Assembly (NCBI GenBank): GCA_963824085.1
Contig: CAWGNT010000014.1
Span: 310,001 to 374,000, forward strand
Reading direction: 5' to 3'
DNA: 64,000 bases
Source of the DNA: JARRNE01 sp963824085
GTDB lineage: Bacteria; Pseudomonadota; Gammaproteobacteria; Chromatiales; Chromatiaceae
Shown: in pieces, positions 1 through 7,041 of the stretch
Layout of the letters: every line of letters starts with the position of its first letter
How positions within the stretch are numbered: position 1 is the first letter of the stretch
Made by a program: the position numbers and the translations under genes
Notes under the pieces: generated by a model
What the model was told of the DNA's origin: nothing
What the model saw: the letters and a program-made list of their open reading frames with translations, nothing else
Databases searched by the model: none

Positions 1-32
1 TTTTGCGCGTCAGCTTTAGCCGCATGTTAGGC
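1..32 (-). repeat. partial attC site of the hicAB cassette (runs off left edge)
   Basis: The core-site heptamer GTTAGGC lies at 26-32 and matches the integron core consensus GTTRRRY read on the plus strand. It overlaps the TAA stop of hicB (27-29), as in several other cassettes of this array. The other half of the site lies outside the window, so the array continues to the left. Confidence 0.6.
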
Positions 33-239
33 TGCTACTTCCACGTACTCTACCTGGCTTAGAGGGGCGGGAGGAGTGATTCCATCTTCTCGCATACCCC
101 CGAGGTGAAAGGCGATAGCTTCCTTGATTTCCTTTTCGACCTCCTCGACCGAGGCGCCCGTAGCAATGCAGCCGGGAAGATCAGGGACGTAGGCGGAAAA
201 ATTGTTTTCCGCTTTTTCGATGACGATTGCGTAGCGCAT
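27..239 (-). CDS. hicB: HicB-family antitoxin
   Basis: A 70-residue protein of the HicB type, the antitoxin of HicAB type II toxin-antitoxin modules. It binds HicA and usually represses its own operon. It begins MRYAIVIEKAENNFSAYVPD and contains the family hallmark DLPGCIATG followed by a helix (VEEVEKEIKEAI). I chose the ATG at 239 because a good ribosome site (GGAAGTGAG) precedes it and because a longer reading would run back through hicA. It starts 4 bp after the hicA stop, so the pair is one operon inside one integron cassette. No C-terminal DNA-binding domain is visible, so this is the short HicB form. The gene looks intact although its toxin partner is broken. Confidence 0.85.
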   Translation of the reverse strand: MRYAIVIEKAENNFSAYVPDLPGCIATGASVEEVEKEIKEAIAFHLGGMREDGITPPAPLSQVEYVEVAA

Positions 240-243
240 AATC

Positions 244-429
244 TCACTTCCAACCTGCTTGTTTAAAGATGCTGTTTTTGGTTCCGGCCGCGACATCATC
301 GCCCGGTTTCCCAGGGACCGTCACGCGACCTGGCTTGGTCGGGTGCTTGAATTAGCGATGGCTTCCCCTCGTAGCAACCAAGTACCACCCGTCATCTCTG
401 AGCATCGCCAAGATTTCGGAGATCTTCAT
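244..429 (-). pseudogene. hicA: HicA-family mRNA interferase toxin with an in-frame stop codon
   Basis: Read on the minus strand from the ATG at 427-429, 61 codons match HicA. The order is MKISEILAMLRDDGWYLV, then ATRGSHR, a stop codon, FKHPTKPGRVTVP, and a terminal KNSIFKQAGWK. The stop (TAA at 352-354) falls exactly where HicA proteins have Gln between the catalytic-region GSH and FKHP. A single C-to-T change of CAA explains it. HicA folds as a double-stranded-RNA-binding-domain-like RNase whose active His is the one in GSH. Here the protein would end right after that His, so the toxin is almost certainly dead. The gene was missed by ORF finding because the stop splits it. Confidence 0.82.
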
Positions 430-487
430 CGGTCACTCAAGTTTGCCTATCAGCAATTTCTTGGTTTTGACTGAACTGGTCTTTATG

Positions 488-567
488 GCCTAACGTCGCC
501 GCTAACCCGACGCTTACCCTGGAGCGCAGCGGAAGGGTAAGCGTCGGGTTGAGTGGCCCTGTTAGCC
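488..567 (-). repeat. attC recombination site (80 bp)
   Basis: Outer boxes GCCTAAC (488-494) and GTTAGCC (561-567) flank a strong inverted repeat whose arms read AACCCGACGCTTACCCT and its complement, around a GGAGCGCAGCGGA loop. It closes the cassette of the 562-873 gene, whose TAA stop overlaps the right box. Confidence 0.85.
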
Positions 568-873
568 CTTCTTTTTCCTAACCATGAATTCGCCATGCCT
601 AGATATTACTATCACTCCTTCAGGCTTATGATTTTGTGATATTTTTAAATCAATTACATCATCCGGACACAATGGGACGAGGCCATGCTTTTGGCCAATT
701 TCATGCAGCAGTGACCTGCTTGACTTCGTTGGTAACTCGTATCCGATTAACACACCATTTAACGTTTGTGTACTCAAGGTCCAATTTTCTGGGTTTTTAA
801 ATTCATCCATCGCCATATTAATAACCTCGGCAACGAACGAATCTAATTGTTTGGAATAGTCGATATTCTTCAT
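562..873 (-). CDS. hypothetical protein encoded by an integron cassette
   Basis: A 103-residue, mildly basic soluble protein that begins MKNIDYSKQLDSFVAEVIN and ends in a lysine cluster (RKKKG). I do not recognise a family. There is no signal peptide or membrane segment. The gene fills its cassette: the stop codon lies in the right box of the attC at 488-567, and the start lies 54 bp from the left box of the preceding attC (928-987). No good ribosome site is visible before the ATG at 873. A 14-bp tandem duplication (884-911) lies directly upstream and could affect expression. AT content is much higher than in the chromosomal genes to the right, as for the other cassettes. Confidence 0.6.
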   Translation of the reverse strand: MKNIDYSKQLDSFVAEVINMAMDEFKNPENWTLSTQTLNGVLIGYELPTKSSRSLLHEIGQKHGLVPLCPDDVIDLKISQNHKPEGVIVISRHGEFMVRKKKG

Positions 874-883
874 GTTTATAAAA

Positions 884-911
884 TGCTATTACTTTAATGC
901 TATTACTTTAA
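884..911. repeat. 14-bp tandem duplication upstream of a cassette gene
   Basis: TGCTATTACTTTAA occurs twice in a row (884-897 and 898-911), 11 bp upstream of the start of the 562-873 gene. It probably arose by slippage. Confidence 0.8.
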
Positions 912-927
912 TGCATTTGCTTTTAAT

Positions 928-987
928 GGCGAACGCTTGAGATAAGCGGCGCGCAGTATGCGCGTCCGCTTGATGGAATAGTTAGAG
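928..987 (-). repeat. attC recombination site (60 bp)
   Basis: Boxes GGCGAAC (928-934) and GTTAGAG (981-987) flank arms AAGCGG...CCGCTT around a GCGCGCAGTATGCGCG centre. The left box deviates from the consensus. It closes the decayed cassette at 982-1756. Confidence 0.65.
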
Positions 988-1756
988 CTCATAGTGCAAT
1001 ATCTCAGACTCGACGATTTTGAGAATGGAAAGAAACGCATCAAGTGAATTTTGTACGAACGGTTGACGATCGCTATAAGGTTGGATGAATAAGTACTTAC
1101 AGATGATGGCTATAACCCTAGTTCTCTCAGCTCGAAAAAGTCATCTTTCACATGAGTGACTTGAGGAAAACTATGGCGCTAGCATAGAGAATCTTGTTTC
1201 GCAGGTTCGCTTGTTTCCGAACATAAGTTAGCATGTCAGACGAATTGAGATCAGTTAAGAACCTCTGATTGTGGCTTAAAGCTCGGGCTCTTTCTGTCAG
1301 ATGAGATAGCAAAGTTCAATGGCGGCAGTGGATAGGTTTACACTTTTTTCGCTGAAATCGCATGGGCAAAGCAATCATAAGCGTGCTTCACCATCTCTTC
1401 TTTGATGTGAAGTTTAGGCTTGATTCTGTAGGCTTGAAAACTCCTCAAAGAAGAATCCAAGAATCTGTAAAAATGGAATTGCTGCGTTCTTATACCGATG
1501 ATAGTGCGCATTTAAGCGGTTGGCGTTTTTGTAACTCCGAAATTTCAGGCATGAAATAAACAGGAAACAGCTTCCTCTTCCGCTGTAATGGTTTGGAAAA
1601 CAGCTATTTCGTCATCGATTTCGCGTAAAGCTTAACCCTTTTGAGATGATTGACCGCACATCTCAGAGAATGGCGGCCACGACAAGCTAAGTCAGAAGCG
1701 TTGACCAGTTCAATGCACCGTTCTTGAAATGGCGTGAACTGTAACTCCGTTTTCAT
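982..1756 (-). pseudogene. decayed cassette gene, about 260 codons, several frameshifts and stops
   Basis: No long ORF exists here, yet successive minus-strand frames read as one protein from the ATG at 1754-1756 to a TAA at 982-984 inside the attC. The pieces in order are MKTELQFTPFQERCIELVNA, EIDDEIAVFQTITAEEEAV, KFRSYKNANRLNAHYHRYKN, LHIKEEMVKHAYDCFAHAIS, TYPLPPLNFAISSDRK, SSDMLTYVRKQANLRNKILY, VKDDFFELRELG and QPYSDRQPFVQNSLDAFLSI. Breaks lie near 1618, 1549, 1413, 1340 (stop), 1255, 1150 and 1110. The start abuts the preceding attC and the end lies in the following one, exactly as for an intact cassette gene. With so many lesions it is a genuine old pseudogene rather than a sequencing error. 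I do not know its family with certainty. Confidence 0.72.
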
Positions 1757-1758
1757 GA

Positions 1759-1841
1759 GCGCTAACGATTAAGCTCACCGGCGTGCCAAAAGCAAGTGAA
1801 GCGTAGCTTTTGGCACGTCCGAGTGGAGCGCAATGTTAGGC
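1759..1841 (-). repeat. attC recombination site (83 bp)
   Basis: Boxes GCGCTAAC (1759-1766) and GTTAGGC (1835-1841) flank a strong inverted repeat, GCGTGCCAAAAGC and GCTTTTGGCACG, around AAGTGAAGCGTA. It closes the DUF302 cassette. Confidence 0.88.
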
Positions 1842-1842
1842 A

Positions 1843-2319
1843 CTATTGATTGGCGAATGAGATAAATTTCTGCTGCTGTTCCGCTACTTCTCCACCCATC
1901 ACTTTTGCTACGGCTCCACCAAACATCTTTCCCAGTAATCCGGCATTCATAGTGCCGATATATGTTTTCCCATCGGATTTCTGATAAACACTAATGGTGC
2001 ACGGCATCATCACTGAGACGATCTTATTTTTATCCTCCTTCAATATGTTAAATGCGTGATGAGGCTCACAAAGATTAATTAGCCTCACTGGTGGAAGATC
2101 ACCCCCACCATGCTTTTTCACGGAATTGTTTAATGGCGTTACGCCGGAAACTACCCATCCCTCAGTAACTGCATTTTGTTTGATCTTTTCAACAGTTTCA
2201 TCAACACCAAAAGGACTTTGGTATTCTTTCAGCATCAATCCCGGCATCATTAGCCACCCCACGACACCTACTAGGATTACCCCAGCTAAAAAACCGATCA
2301 ACAGGCTACGAATCTTCAT
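1843..2319 (-). CDS. DUF302 domain protein with N-terminal membrane anchor
   Basis: A 158-residue protein. Residues about 5-28 (LLIGFLAGVILVGVVGWLMM) form a membrane segment or uncleaved signal. The rest resembles the DUF302 (TT1751-like) fold: an early segment around VDETVEKIKQNAVTEGWVV, then HHAFNIL, a MMPCTISVY strand and GTMNAGLLGKMFGG near the end. The function of DUF302 proteins is not established. Many are exported and occur near sulfur or metal genes, but here the gene is a mobile cassette, so context does not help. GAGAGGAAGAG lies just before the ATG. The stop lies just beyond the attC right box. Confidence 0.78.
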   Translation of the reverse strand: MKIRSLLIGFLAGVILVGVVGWLMMPGLMLKEYQSPFGVDETVEKIKQNAVTEGWVVSGVTPLNNSVKKHGGGDLPPVRLINLCEPHHAFNILKEDKNKIVSVMMPCTISVYQKSDGKTYIGTMNAGLLGKMFGGAVAKVMGGEVAEQQQKFISFANQ

Positions 2320-2360
2320 TGCTCTTCCTCTCTTTGGTTGTGGTTCACACTCGACTTAAT

Positions 2361-2468
2361 GTCTAACGTCCCGGGTAAGCTGCCGCCTACTGCGCCCACA
2401 CCAAGGCTTGAAGGTTACCACGGAATTCGACGGCGCAGTAAACAGTCACCTTGACCCGCGTGTTAGAC
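2361..2468 (-). repeat. attC recombination site (108 bp)
   Basis: Boxes GTCTAAC (2361-2367) and GTTAGAC (2462-2468) are perfect complements. Imperfect arms (CGGGTAAGCTGCCGCCTACTG and its counterpart ending TTGACCCGCG) lie between. It closes the zinc-ribbon cassette. Confidence 0.82.
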
Positions 2469-2472
2469 CTAT

Positions 2473-2658
2473 TTACCTGTCACGCTCAAATTTCTCATAT
2501 GTGTTTTCACAAGTAGAACACCTACGAGTACGGAAAAATACTTCACGCTCGTCGTATTCAATTAAGCTGCCGCAAACCTCGCAATGAAGCCCTTCACTAC
2601 GAGCTTTGGCCTTCCAGCGATCTTCTGCGGCAATCTGGTCGTTCTTTTCGCGACCCAT
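2473..2658 (-). CDS. small zinc-ribbon-like cassette protein
   Basis: A 61-residue protein with two Cys pairs, CEVCG and CSTC, spaced about 22 residues apart, which suggests one structural zinc site. The N-terminus (MGREKNDQIAAEDRWKAKAR) and C-terminus (ENTYEKFERDR) are charged and probably helical. A ribosome site (GAGGG, 8 bp upstream) supports the ATG at 2658. The cassette has a normal attC at its 3' end. At its 5' end it is joined to the preceding gene without a complete attC. Such small zinc proteins are common in integron arrays, and no specific role can be assigned. Confidence 0.7.
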   Translation of the reverse strand: MGREKNDQIAAEDRWKAKARSEGLHCEVCGSLIEYDEREVFFRTRRCSTCENTYEKFERDR

Positions 2659-2722
2659 GATCTTGCCCTCGGTTTATGTGGTTAAGCACTCGACGAATTT
2701 TACCCTATACTCGAATCGAGTA

Positions 2723-3214
2723 TTACTGACAAGCGCTAACGGTTCCTTTTGGCACCCGAAATTTCGCTTTAGTAGAGTTAAGCCAGTCTATAAAATCAGA
2801 TTTCATTTTTGAACCAATTACAGAATAAGAAATGTTCTTTTGTTCAAACGCGGCGATCTGATATTGCAATGCTTTTTGGTACTGGTTGCGATACTTATCT
2901 TTCAAACCTGGATAGGTTTTTTCTAAGACAGAGTCATTCACTAGACTTGCCTCTTGCAGCGCCTGACGCCAAAGAGTAAGCATTTCGGATACTTCTTGGT
3001 CCGTGGCGTACCCGGCGCTCGTAGAGTTGGAAATGCGGGCAGCTTGATTGTCTGCACGTTGTGAATTCAGAAAATGACAAAAATTGCGTTTCTCTTCGTT
3101 TGACCATCCAGAATTATCGCTGCTAAACCACCCGGCAGTAGCCGACGAAACGACCAATGCCTGCAGCAGTATCGCGAGGCTCGAAAAGATCAGCGAGTAT
3201 TTGGTTCTCATCAT
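2723..3214 (-). CDS. hypothetical exported protein whose 3' end reads through an attC remnant
   Basis: A 163-residue protein with a signal peptide (hydrophobic LIFSSLAILLQALVVSS, cleavage probably after SATA) and a mature part with Cys near both ends (FCHFL and SACQ). I do not recognise the family. A strong ribosome site (AAGGAG) precedes tandem ATG codons at 3214/3211. The last codons (VPKGTVSACQ) are encoded by attC-like sequence: GTGCCAAAAG occurs in the arm of the neighbouring attC (1759-1841), and CGTTAGCGC is a core site. The second arm of the hairpin is missing. The protein therefore probably has a C-terminus created by deletion of its attC, and the gene is fused to the next cassette. 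Confidence 0.65.
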   Translation of the reverse strand: MMRTKYSLIFSSLAILLQALVVSSATAGWFSSDNSGWSNEEKRNFCHFLNSQRADNQAARISNSTSAGYATDQEVSEMLTLWRQALQEASLVNDSVLEKTYPGLKDKYRNQYQKALQYQIAAFEQKNISYSVIGSKMKSDFIDWLNSTKAKFRVPKGTVSACQ

Positions 3215-3229
3215 AAGTGTTACTCCTTG

Positions 3230-3328
3230 GTCTAACGCCTGAGCTCATGTGCGTTTGAGGCGACGCCTGCTTTTGCGGCAGCAAAAGTGGGTGGCGGGTC
3301 AAACGTCACCTGCAGCGATTTGTTGGGC
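3230..3328 (-). repeat. attC recombination site (99 bp)
   Basis: Boxes GTCTAAC (3230-3236) and GTTGGGC (3322-3328) flank arms GTTTGAGGCGACG and GGCGGGTCAAAC, around a second hairpin CTTTTGCGGCAGCAAAAG. It closes the cassette of the 3333-4106 gene. Confidence 0.85.
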
Positions 3329-3332
3329 GTCG

Positions 3333-4106
3333 TCACATCTGCCCTTCGGCTATGTATTTAAAAGGAAATTTTCCATTAAGAGCCGCTTTAATCTTGTAAC
3401 GGCCACCACTGTGAACTTCACAGAAGAACAAATCTTTCCCTCGTCCCTTGAGCATGAAACTTTTGTAACCAGACTCCTGTACAGGATCACCGTCTCCTGT
3501 CAGTAACGATGCTGAATAACCCACAGACTTGGCCACTACTTGCTTGCAACGATCAAAATCTCCGACCGAAGCTGAACGCGACTTCTGCTGTTTTTGAAGG
3601 TATTTCTGATCCGTAAGTACGACTTTGAAACTTTCTATGCGCCCAGGCTCAAGAATCAGTTCGGCTTGCCCCCACTCAGTGCTCCAGCTACCAGGACGTT
3701 GAGCTTTCAAAGCCTTGACCAACTCGGCAGGCATAGGTGTTGATGCAAATTCAAAGAACTCCCGAACTGCAGCGCTAAGCCGAGAAAATGCGACCGCTCT
3801 TTCCGAGGCATTATTCACGTTGATTTTAATTCTTATGTCATCGGCCCGGCTTCGGCTTGTGCCGTTTATATAAAGCGCGATGTTATTCTCCATGCCATTG
3901 GGGGCTGTATGTCCAAACGAAACCAGTTGGCTCAAGCAGACCCATTCGCCTGGGAAAGATTTGCTTGATTTCCAGCCGCCTGTCGAAACCCCCACATTTT
4001 CCAGGGCGCCACATGCGCCACTAGGATTTGCGAAGAAGTCAGATGCAAACACAGGCGTGCTAACCACAGCAATGGCCAAGCACGCTGCAAAAAGAGTTTG
4101 TTTCAT
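3333..4106 (-). CDS. hypothetical exported protein in an integron cassette
   Basis: 257 residues from the ATG at 4106, which has AGGAGACC upstream. The further-upstream Met at 4130 would place the start inside the next attC, so I reject it. There is a clear signal peptide (KQTLFAACLAIAVVSTPVFA). The mature protein has four Cys (SGACG, EWVCL, DRCKQ, FFCEV), likely two disulfides, with a long charged middle (RADDIRIKINVNNASERAV). No family is recognised and there is no lipobox or membrane segment. The cassette is complete, with attC sites on both sides. A periplasmic or secreted role is the only safe inference. Confidence 0.7.
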   Translation of the reverse strand: MKQTLFAACLAIAVVSTPVFASDFFANPSGACGALENVGVSTGGWKSSKSFPGEWVCLSQLVSFGHTAPNGMENNIALYINGTSRSRADDIRIKINVNNASERAVAFSRLSAAVREFFEFASTPMPAELVKALKAQRPGSWSTEWGQAELILEPGRIESFKVVLTDQKYLQKQQKSRSASVGDFDRCKQVVAKSVGYSASLLTGDGDPVQESGYKSFMLKGRGKDLFFCEVHSGGRYKIKAALNGKFPFKYIAEGQM

Positions 4107-4124
4107 AGATTTGGTCTCCTGGAC

Positions 4125-4205
4125 GCCCAACGCCAGCCATAACCGGCGACAAAAAGCGGAGCGCAGCGTAGCTTTTTGGCTTCCGTGTTTATGGCATTGT
4201 TATGT
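4125..4205 (-). repeat. attC recombination site (81 bp)
   Basis: Boxes GCCCAAC (4125-4131) and GTTATGT (4199-4205) flank arms GCCATAACCGG...GTTTATGGC, around an inner hairpin AAAAAGC...GCTTTTT whose loop GGAGCGCAGCGTA is like that of the attC at 488-567. It closes the GNAT cassette. Confidence 0.85.
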
Positions 4206-4214
4206 TCTTTTGTT

Positions 4215-4751
4215 TTACCAGTACACAGGATCATTGAATTCCTTTACGCACACAGGACGCTCGTTAATGGTTGGAATCGGCTCACCCGTTAAAGATTGGC
4301 CTAACCAGCCAAAAGGCATTGAAAGTTTTAAAGGCGCCTGAATTACATTTTCTGAAAGAGATTGAAAACCGACCTTTGAATAAAAGGATGGATCGCCATA
4401 TGTGACCGCAACACTTGCAGAGCGTTTCTTGAGTTCATTAAGACCGTAATTTATTAGTGCTTGCCCAATGCCTTTTCCCTGCTTTTCAGTGCTTACAGCA
4501 ACTGGGGCAAGCATATAAACCTGCATGGGATTATTGAACTTTAGGCGAGTGAAGAATATGGAGGCTATAAGTGATTCATTTTCATAGATGCCAAAACAAA
4601 TTGTTTCTTTATTATCAATGCTTGATGCCAACTCTGACGACAGGTTACCAATCAACGCTCCTTCCTTTTCTCCCTCTGACGAGGTGAATACAGAAGTGAA
4701 CAGTCCTGCTATCTCTTTTTTTTTGGTTTTATCAAGGGTTTGGTAATTCAT
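4215..4751 (-). CDS. GNAT-family N-acetyltransferase in an integron cassette
   Basis: 178 residues from the ATG at 4751. Residues 1-50 contain FTSVFTSSEGEKEG and the middle has the acetyl-CoA pyrophosphate loop EKQGKGIGQALI (motif A, Q/RxxGxG/A). After it comes VTYGDPSFYSKVGFQ, the usual motif B ending of small-molecule GNATs. Such enzymes acetylate amines or protein termini, and cassette-borne ones often act on antibiotics or toxins, but no substrate can be read from the sequence. An alternative upstream ATG at 4793 sits right in the core site and would add 14 residues. I prefer 4751 because the family's usual N-terminus begins there, though its ribosome site is weak. Confidence 0.82.
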   Translation of the reverse strand: MNYQTLDKTKKKEIAGLFTSVFTSSEGEKEGALIGNLSSELASSIDNKETICFGIYENESLIASIFFTRLKFNNPMQVYMLAPVAVSTEKQGKGIGQALINYGLNELKKRSASVAVTYGDPSFYSKVGFQSLSENVIQAPLKLSMPFGWLGQSLTGEPIPTINERPVCVKEFNDPVYW

Positions 4752-4790
4752 GCTTTGTCTTGTCGATTTCCGGTACTTATTGTTTTTGAA

Positions 4791-4921
4791 CATAACGTTT
4801 AGCGTTGAGCTGCAACCGGCATGATTGGCACAGCGCGAGCCGCCTCGTCGAGCGTCGCATGTTCCGCGGTGTTGCCACCCGCACGGGCTGCCGGTTGTCA
4901 GCTCGAACGCCTTTGTTGGAC
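4791..4921 (-). repeat. attC recombination site (131 bp)
   Basis: Boxes CATAACG (4791-4797) and GTTGGAC (4915-4921) flank arms GAGCTGCAACCGGCA and TGCCGGTTGTCAGCTC. This should close the SEC-C cassette, but the IS91-like element now lies between the gene and this site. Confidence 0.78.
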
Positions 4922-6474
4922 AGGCCGAGCGCAACAGAGCCGGCCAAGCTGCCTCACCCTATGGAATTTGAGTCTGTTCAGGCAGGGGTGTCAATGCAGC
5001 GGTGGCCAGGGCCAAGGGGCTGAGGAGAACGCTGGCAGGTGCTTTCGGCTACTGCGGTGAGCCGAGATAGCGTTGCCCCGGTGCCGCAAGCCCAAGTTGC
5101 AGCCATTGCTGCGCGCCGGGCGCAAGGGGAAGCCTCCGGGGCTGTGAACGGATGCGCAGCGGGTCATCTCAGGCGGCCTGCAAGACGCACTCGGGCGGGT
5201 CGTGAAAGGACAGCAGGAGGTAGATGGTGCGCAGCTTTCCTTCGCCGCAGCTTGGGCACAACCTGTAGTCGATGCCTTGCTTGGCCAGGAAGGCATCCAT
5301 GTCGGCGATGTAGGGCTGCTCGGGAGCGGGCAGCACGAGCAGTCGGCGGCAGGTGGTGAGCTTCTCCTTGCGCTGGCTGTTGACCAGAAAGCCATAATAG
5401 CGGATGCGGCGAAATTGCCGCGGCGGGATGTGGGACAGGAAGCGGCGGATGAACTCCTCGGCCGACAGACGCATGGTCTTCTCCAGCGGCGCTTCTTTCT
5501 CCCGGTTATCGAGGTAGGTGAAGGTGACCTGCGCGTCCTCGATGCTTTGGATGCGGTGGTTGGCGATGGCGATGCGGTTGACGTAGCGCCCCAAGTAGCC
5601 GATCAGGTGCTGTGGCTCGGCGAAGGGCTGCTTGGCATAGACCACCCAGGCGTGGGTGCGCAGCTTTGCCAGGAATCCTTGCCAACCCCCATCGGTCGCC
5701 AGCTCCTCTTGCCCGCGTAAATCCAGCTTGCCTTTGTCTTTGGCCGCCTGCAGGGCGTCGATGTACTTCTCGCGGAAGACCGGGGAGAGGGCTCGGATCG
5801 GAAACAGGAAGTTCTTCGGGGCGCGCACGAAGGCGCTACCGTCGTTCTTCAGCGCCCCGCCCGTGACGATGCAGTGGACATGCGGATGGTCGTTCATGGT
5901 CTGGCCCCAGGTGTGCAGAGCCATGATGATGCCGAGCCTGCCGTCCCAACGATTCTCGGCGAAGGTCTGTAGCGTCTCGGCGGCGACCTTGAACAGCAGG
6001 CTGTAAACGACTTCCGGGTTGTAGCGCGCCAGAGGCAACAGGGTATCGGGCAGCGTGAAGACGAGATGGAAGTACTGGATCGGCAACAGTTCCAGCTCCC
6101 TGGCCTCGACCCAAGCGGCACGTTGACTGCCGCGGCATTTGGGGCAGTTGCGGTTACGGCAGCTGTTGTAGCTGACCTCGATGTGACCGCAGTGCTCGCA
6201 GTGGTCCACGTGCCCGCCAAGTGCCGTGGTGCGGCATCGCTCGATGGCCTCCATGGCCGCGAGCTGCGGACCGCTGAGATTGTGCTTCTCCCGATAGTCG
6301 GCGCCATAGGCGCGGAAGACATCGGCGACCTCGAACCGGATCTCCGACGGCTCGGGCGGGAATTCCCGGGCCATCTCGTAGCCTGTTGCAGACCCGCGGC
6401 TCATGGCCGACTCGTCGCGGCGAAATCCGGCAAAACGGGATCTGCATCCCCGATTCGCCCGTTCGCCCACGCCT
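4922..6474. mobile_element. IS91-family insertion, ends not resolved
   Basis: Between the attC ending at 4921 and the stop of the SEC-C gene at 6475 lies GC-rich DNA with an IS91-type transposase on the minus strand. Members of this family move by rolling-circle transposition, lack inverted terminal repeats and make no target duplication, so the ends cannot be fixed by eye. About 250 bp lie beyond the transposase stop (4922-5168), including small hairpins such as CGGCTACTGCGGTGAGCCG, and would contain one terminus. The other terminus should lie between about 6400 and 6475. Base composition changes sharply on both sides. Confidence 0.65.
5169..6374 (-). CDS. tnpA: IS91-family (Y2/HUH) transposase
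   Basis: About 401 residues from the ATG at 6374. An in-frame Met at 6404 is also possible. The N-terminal zinc finger reads HVDHCEHCGHIEVSYN followed by CRNRNCPKC. The HUH metal-binding motif is HPHVHCIVTGG, and the catalytic tyrosine region reads YLGRYVNRIAIANHRI. The C-terminus has another Cys pair (CPSCGEG). This is the IS91/IS801/ISPps1 type, which nicks one strand and transposes by rolling circle. It runs in the same direction as the cassettes. The reading frame is uninterrupted, so the element may be active. Confidence 0.9.
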   Translation of the reverse strand: MAREFPPEPSEIRFEVADVFRAYGADYREKHNLSGPQLAAMEAIERCRTTALGGHVDHCEHCGHIEVSYNSCRNRNCPKCRGSQRAAWVEARELELLPIQYFHLVFTLPDTLLPLARYNPEVVYSLLFKVAAETLQTFAENRWDGRLGIIMALHTWGQTMNDHPHVHCIVTGGALKNDGSAFVRAPKNFLFPIRALSPVFREKYIDALQAAKDKGKLDLRGQEELATDGGWQGFLAKLRTHAWVVYAKQPFAEPQHLIGYLGRYVNRIAIANHRIQSIEDAQVTFTYLDNREKEAPLEKTMRLSAEEFIRRFLSHIPPRQFRRIRYYGFLVNSQRKEKLTTCRRLLVLPAPEQPYIADMDAFLAKQGIDYRLCPSCGEGKLRTIYLLLSFHDPPECVLQAA

Positions 6475-6771
6475 TCAACGGACCTCTACCTGAAACTCCT
6501 TGAGCATTTCTTCCGCTTTCTCTTTGCCATATTCCGTGACCATCTTTTTCCAGAGCGAGCTCTTTCTGATTTTCCGTTGATAGTCCTTTGTCAACCGTTC
6601 CTGTTCTTCTCTCGAGGGCCGCATACCTTTGCCCACCAAATGCATCCCTTCCTCATCAATCCAGGTGGCGCCTTCCTTGTGATCGGGTTCCCTACTTCCC
6701 AGGCAGCACTTTTTGTATTTCTTTCCGCTGCCACAGGGACACGGCTCATTACGGCCGATTCGGTGAATCAT
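6475..6771 (-). CDS. SEC-C motif protein in an integron cassette
   Basis: 98 residues. The N-terminus IGRNEPCPCGSGKKYKKCC is the SEC-C zinc motif known from the SecA C-terminus and YecA/YchJ-like proteins. The rest is a charged helical tail (QERLTKDYQRKIRKSS, then VTEYGKEKAEEMLKEF). GAGAAG upstream supports the ATG at 6771. The stop at 6475-6477 lies next to the IS91-type element, so the C-terminus may have been altered by that insertion. The cassette's attC is probably the one now 1.5 kb away at 4791-4921. Function is unknown. SEC-C is a metal- and protein- or ribosome-binding tag. Confidence 0.8.
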   Translation of the reverse strand: MIHRIGRNEPCPCGSGKKYKKCCLGSREPDHKEGATWIDEEGMHLVGKGMRPSREEQERLTKDYQRKIRKSSLWKKMVTEYGKEKAEEMLKEFQVEVR

Positions 6772-6902
6772 CGTGCTTCTCTTCTAAGCCCACCTTGTGA
6801 CTTCTTCGATTCTTCCATCCTTCTATACTTTTGTCGAAAAGTTGATCCATATACCTATTCTCAGATCTGTCTTTCCAGCGCCACCCGTTTTCTGCTTATT
6901 TA

Positions 6903-7020
6903 GTCCAACGCCGCTAACCGGCTTGTCCGCTTCAATGCTTGTAGGCTTAATTGATCTATAGATTGCGATTGGATAAAACATGATCCTTGGATAGCTACAT
7001 GTTAGAGTCATATGTTGGAG
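6903..7020 (-). repeat. probable attC site, poorly conserved
   Basis: GTCCAAC (6903-6909) and either GTTAGAG (7001-7007) or GTTGGAG (7014-7020) have the spacing and orientation of attC outer boxes between the DUF6414-like and SEC-C cassettes. The inner arms are not clearly complementary, so this is less certain than the other sites. Confidence 0.45.
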
Positions 7021-7041
7021 GCCGTCAAAACCACGGAAAAC

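Noticed and set aside
884..914. CRISPR or iteron array
   Set aside because: Only two units of 14 bp without spacers. No CRISPR array is visible anywhere in the window.
1362..1559. Plus-strand 65-codon ORF in the gene-less cassette
   Set aside because: It opposes the cassette direction, has no ribosome site, and the minus strand shows a decayed gene through the same DNA.
4805..5060. Two plus-strand ORFs left of the IS91 transposase
   Set aside because: They cross the attC and the IS end and show only composition bias.
6823..7011. 62-codon minus-strand ORF between SEC-C and DUF6414-like genes
   Set aside because: It spans the probable attC and reads as no known protein.
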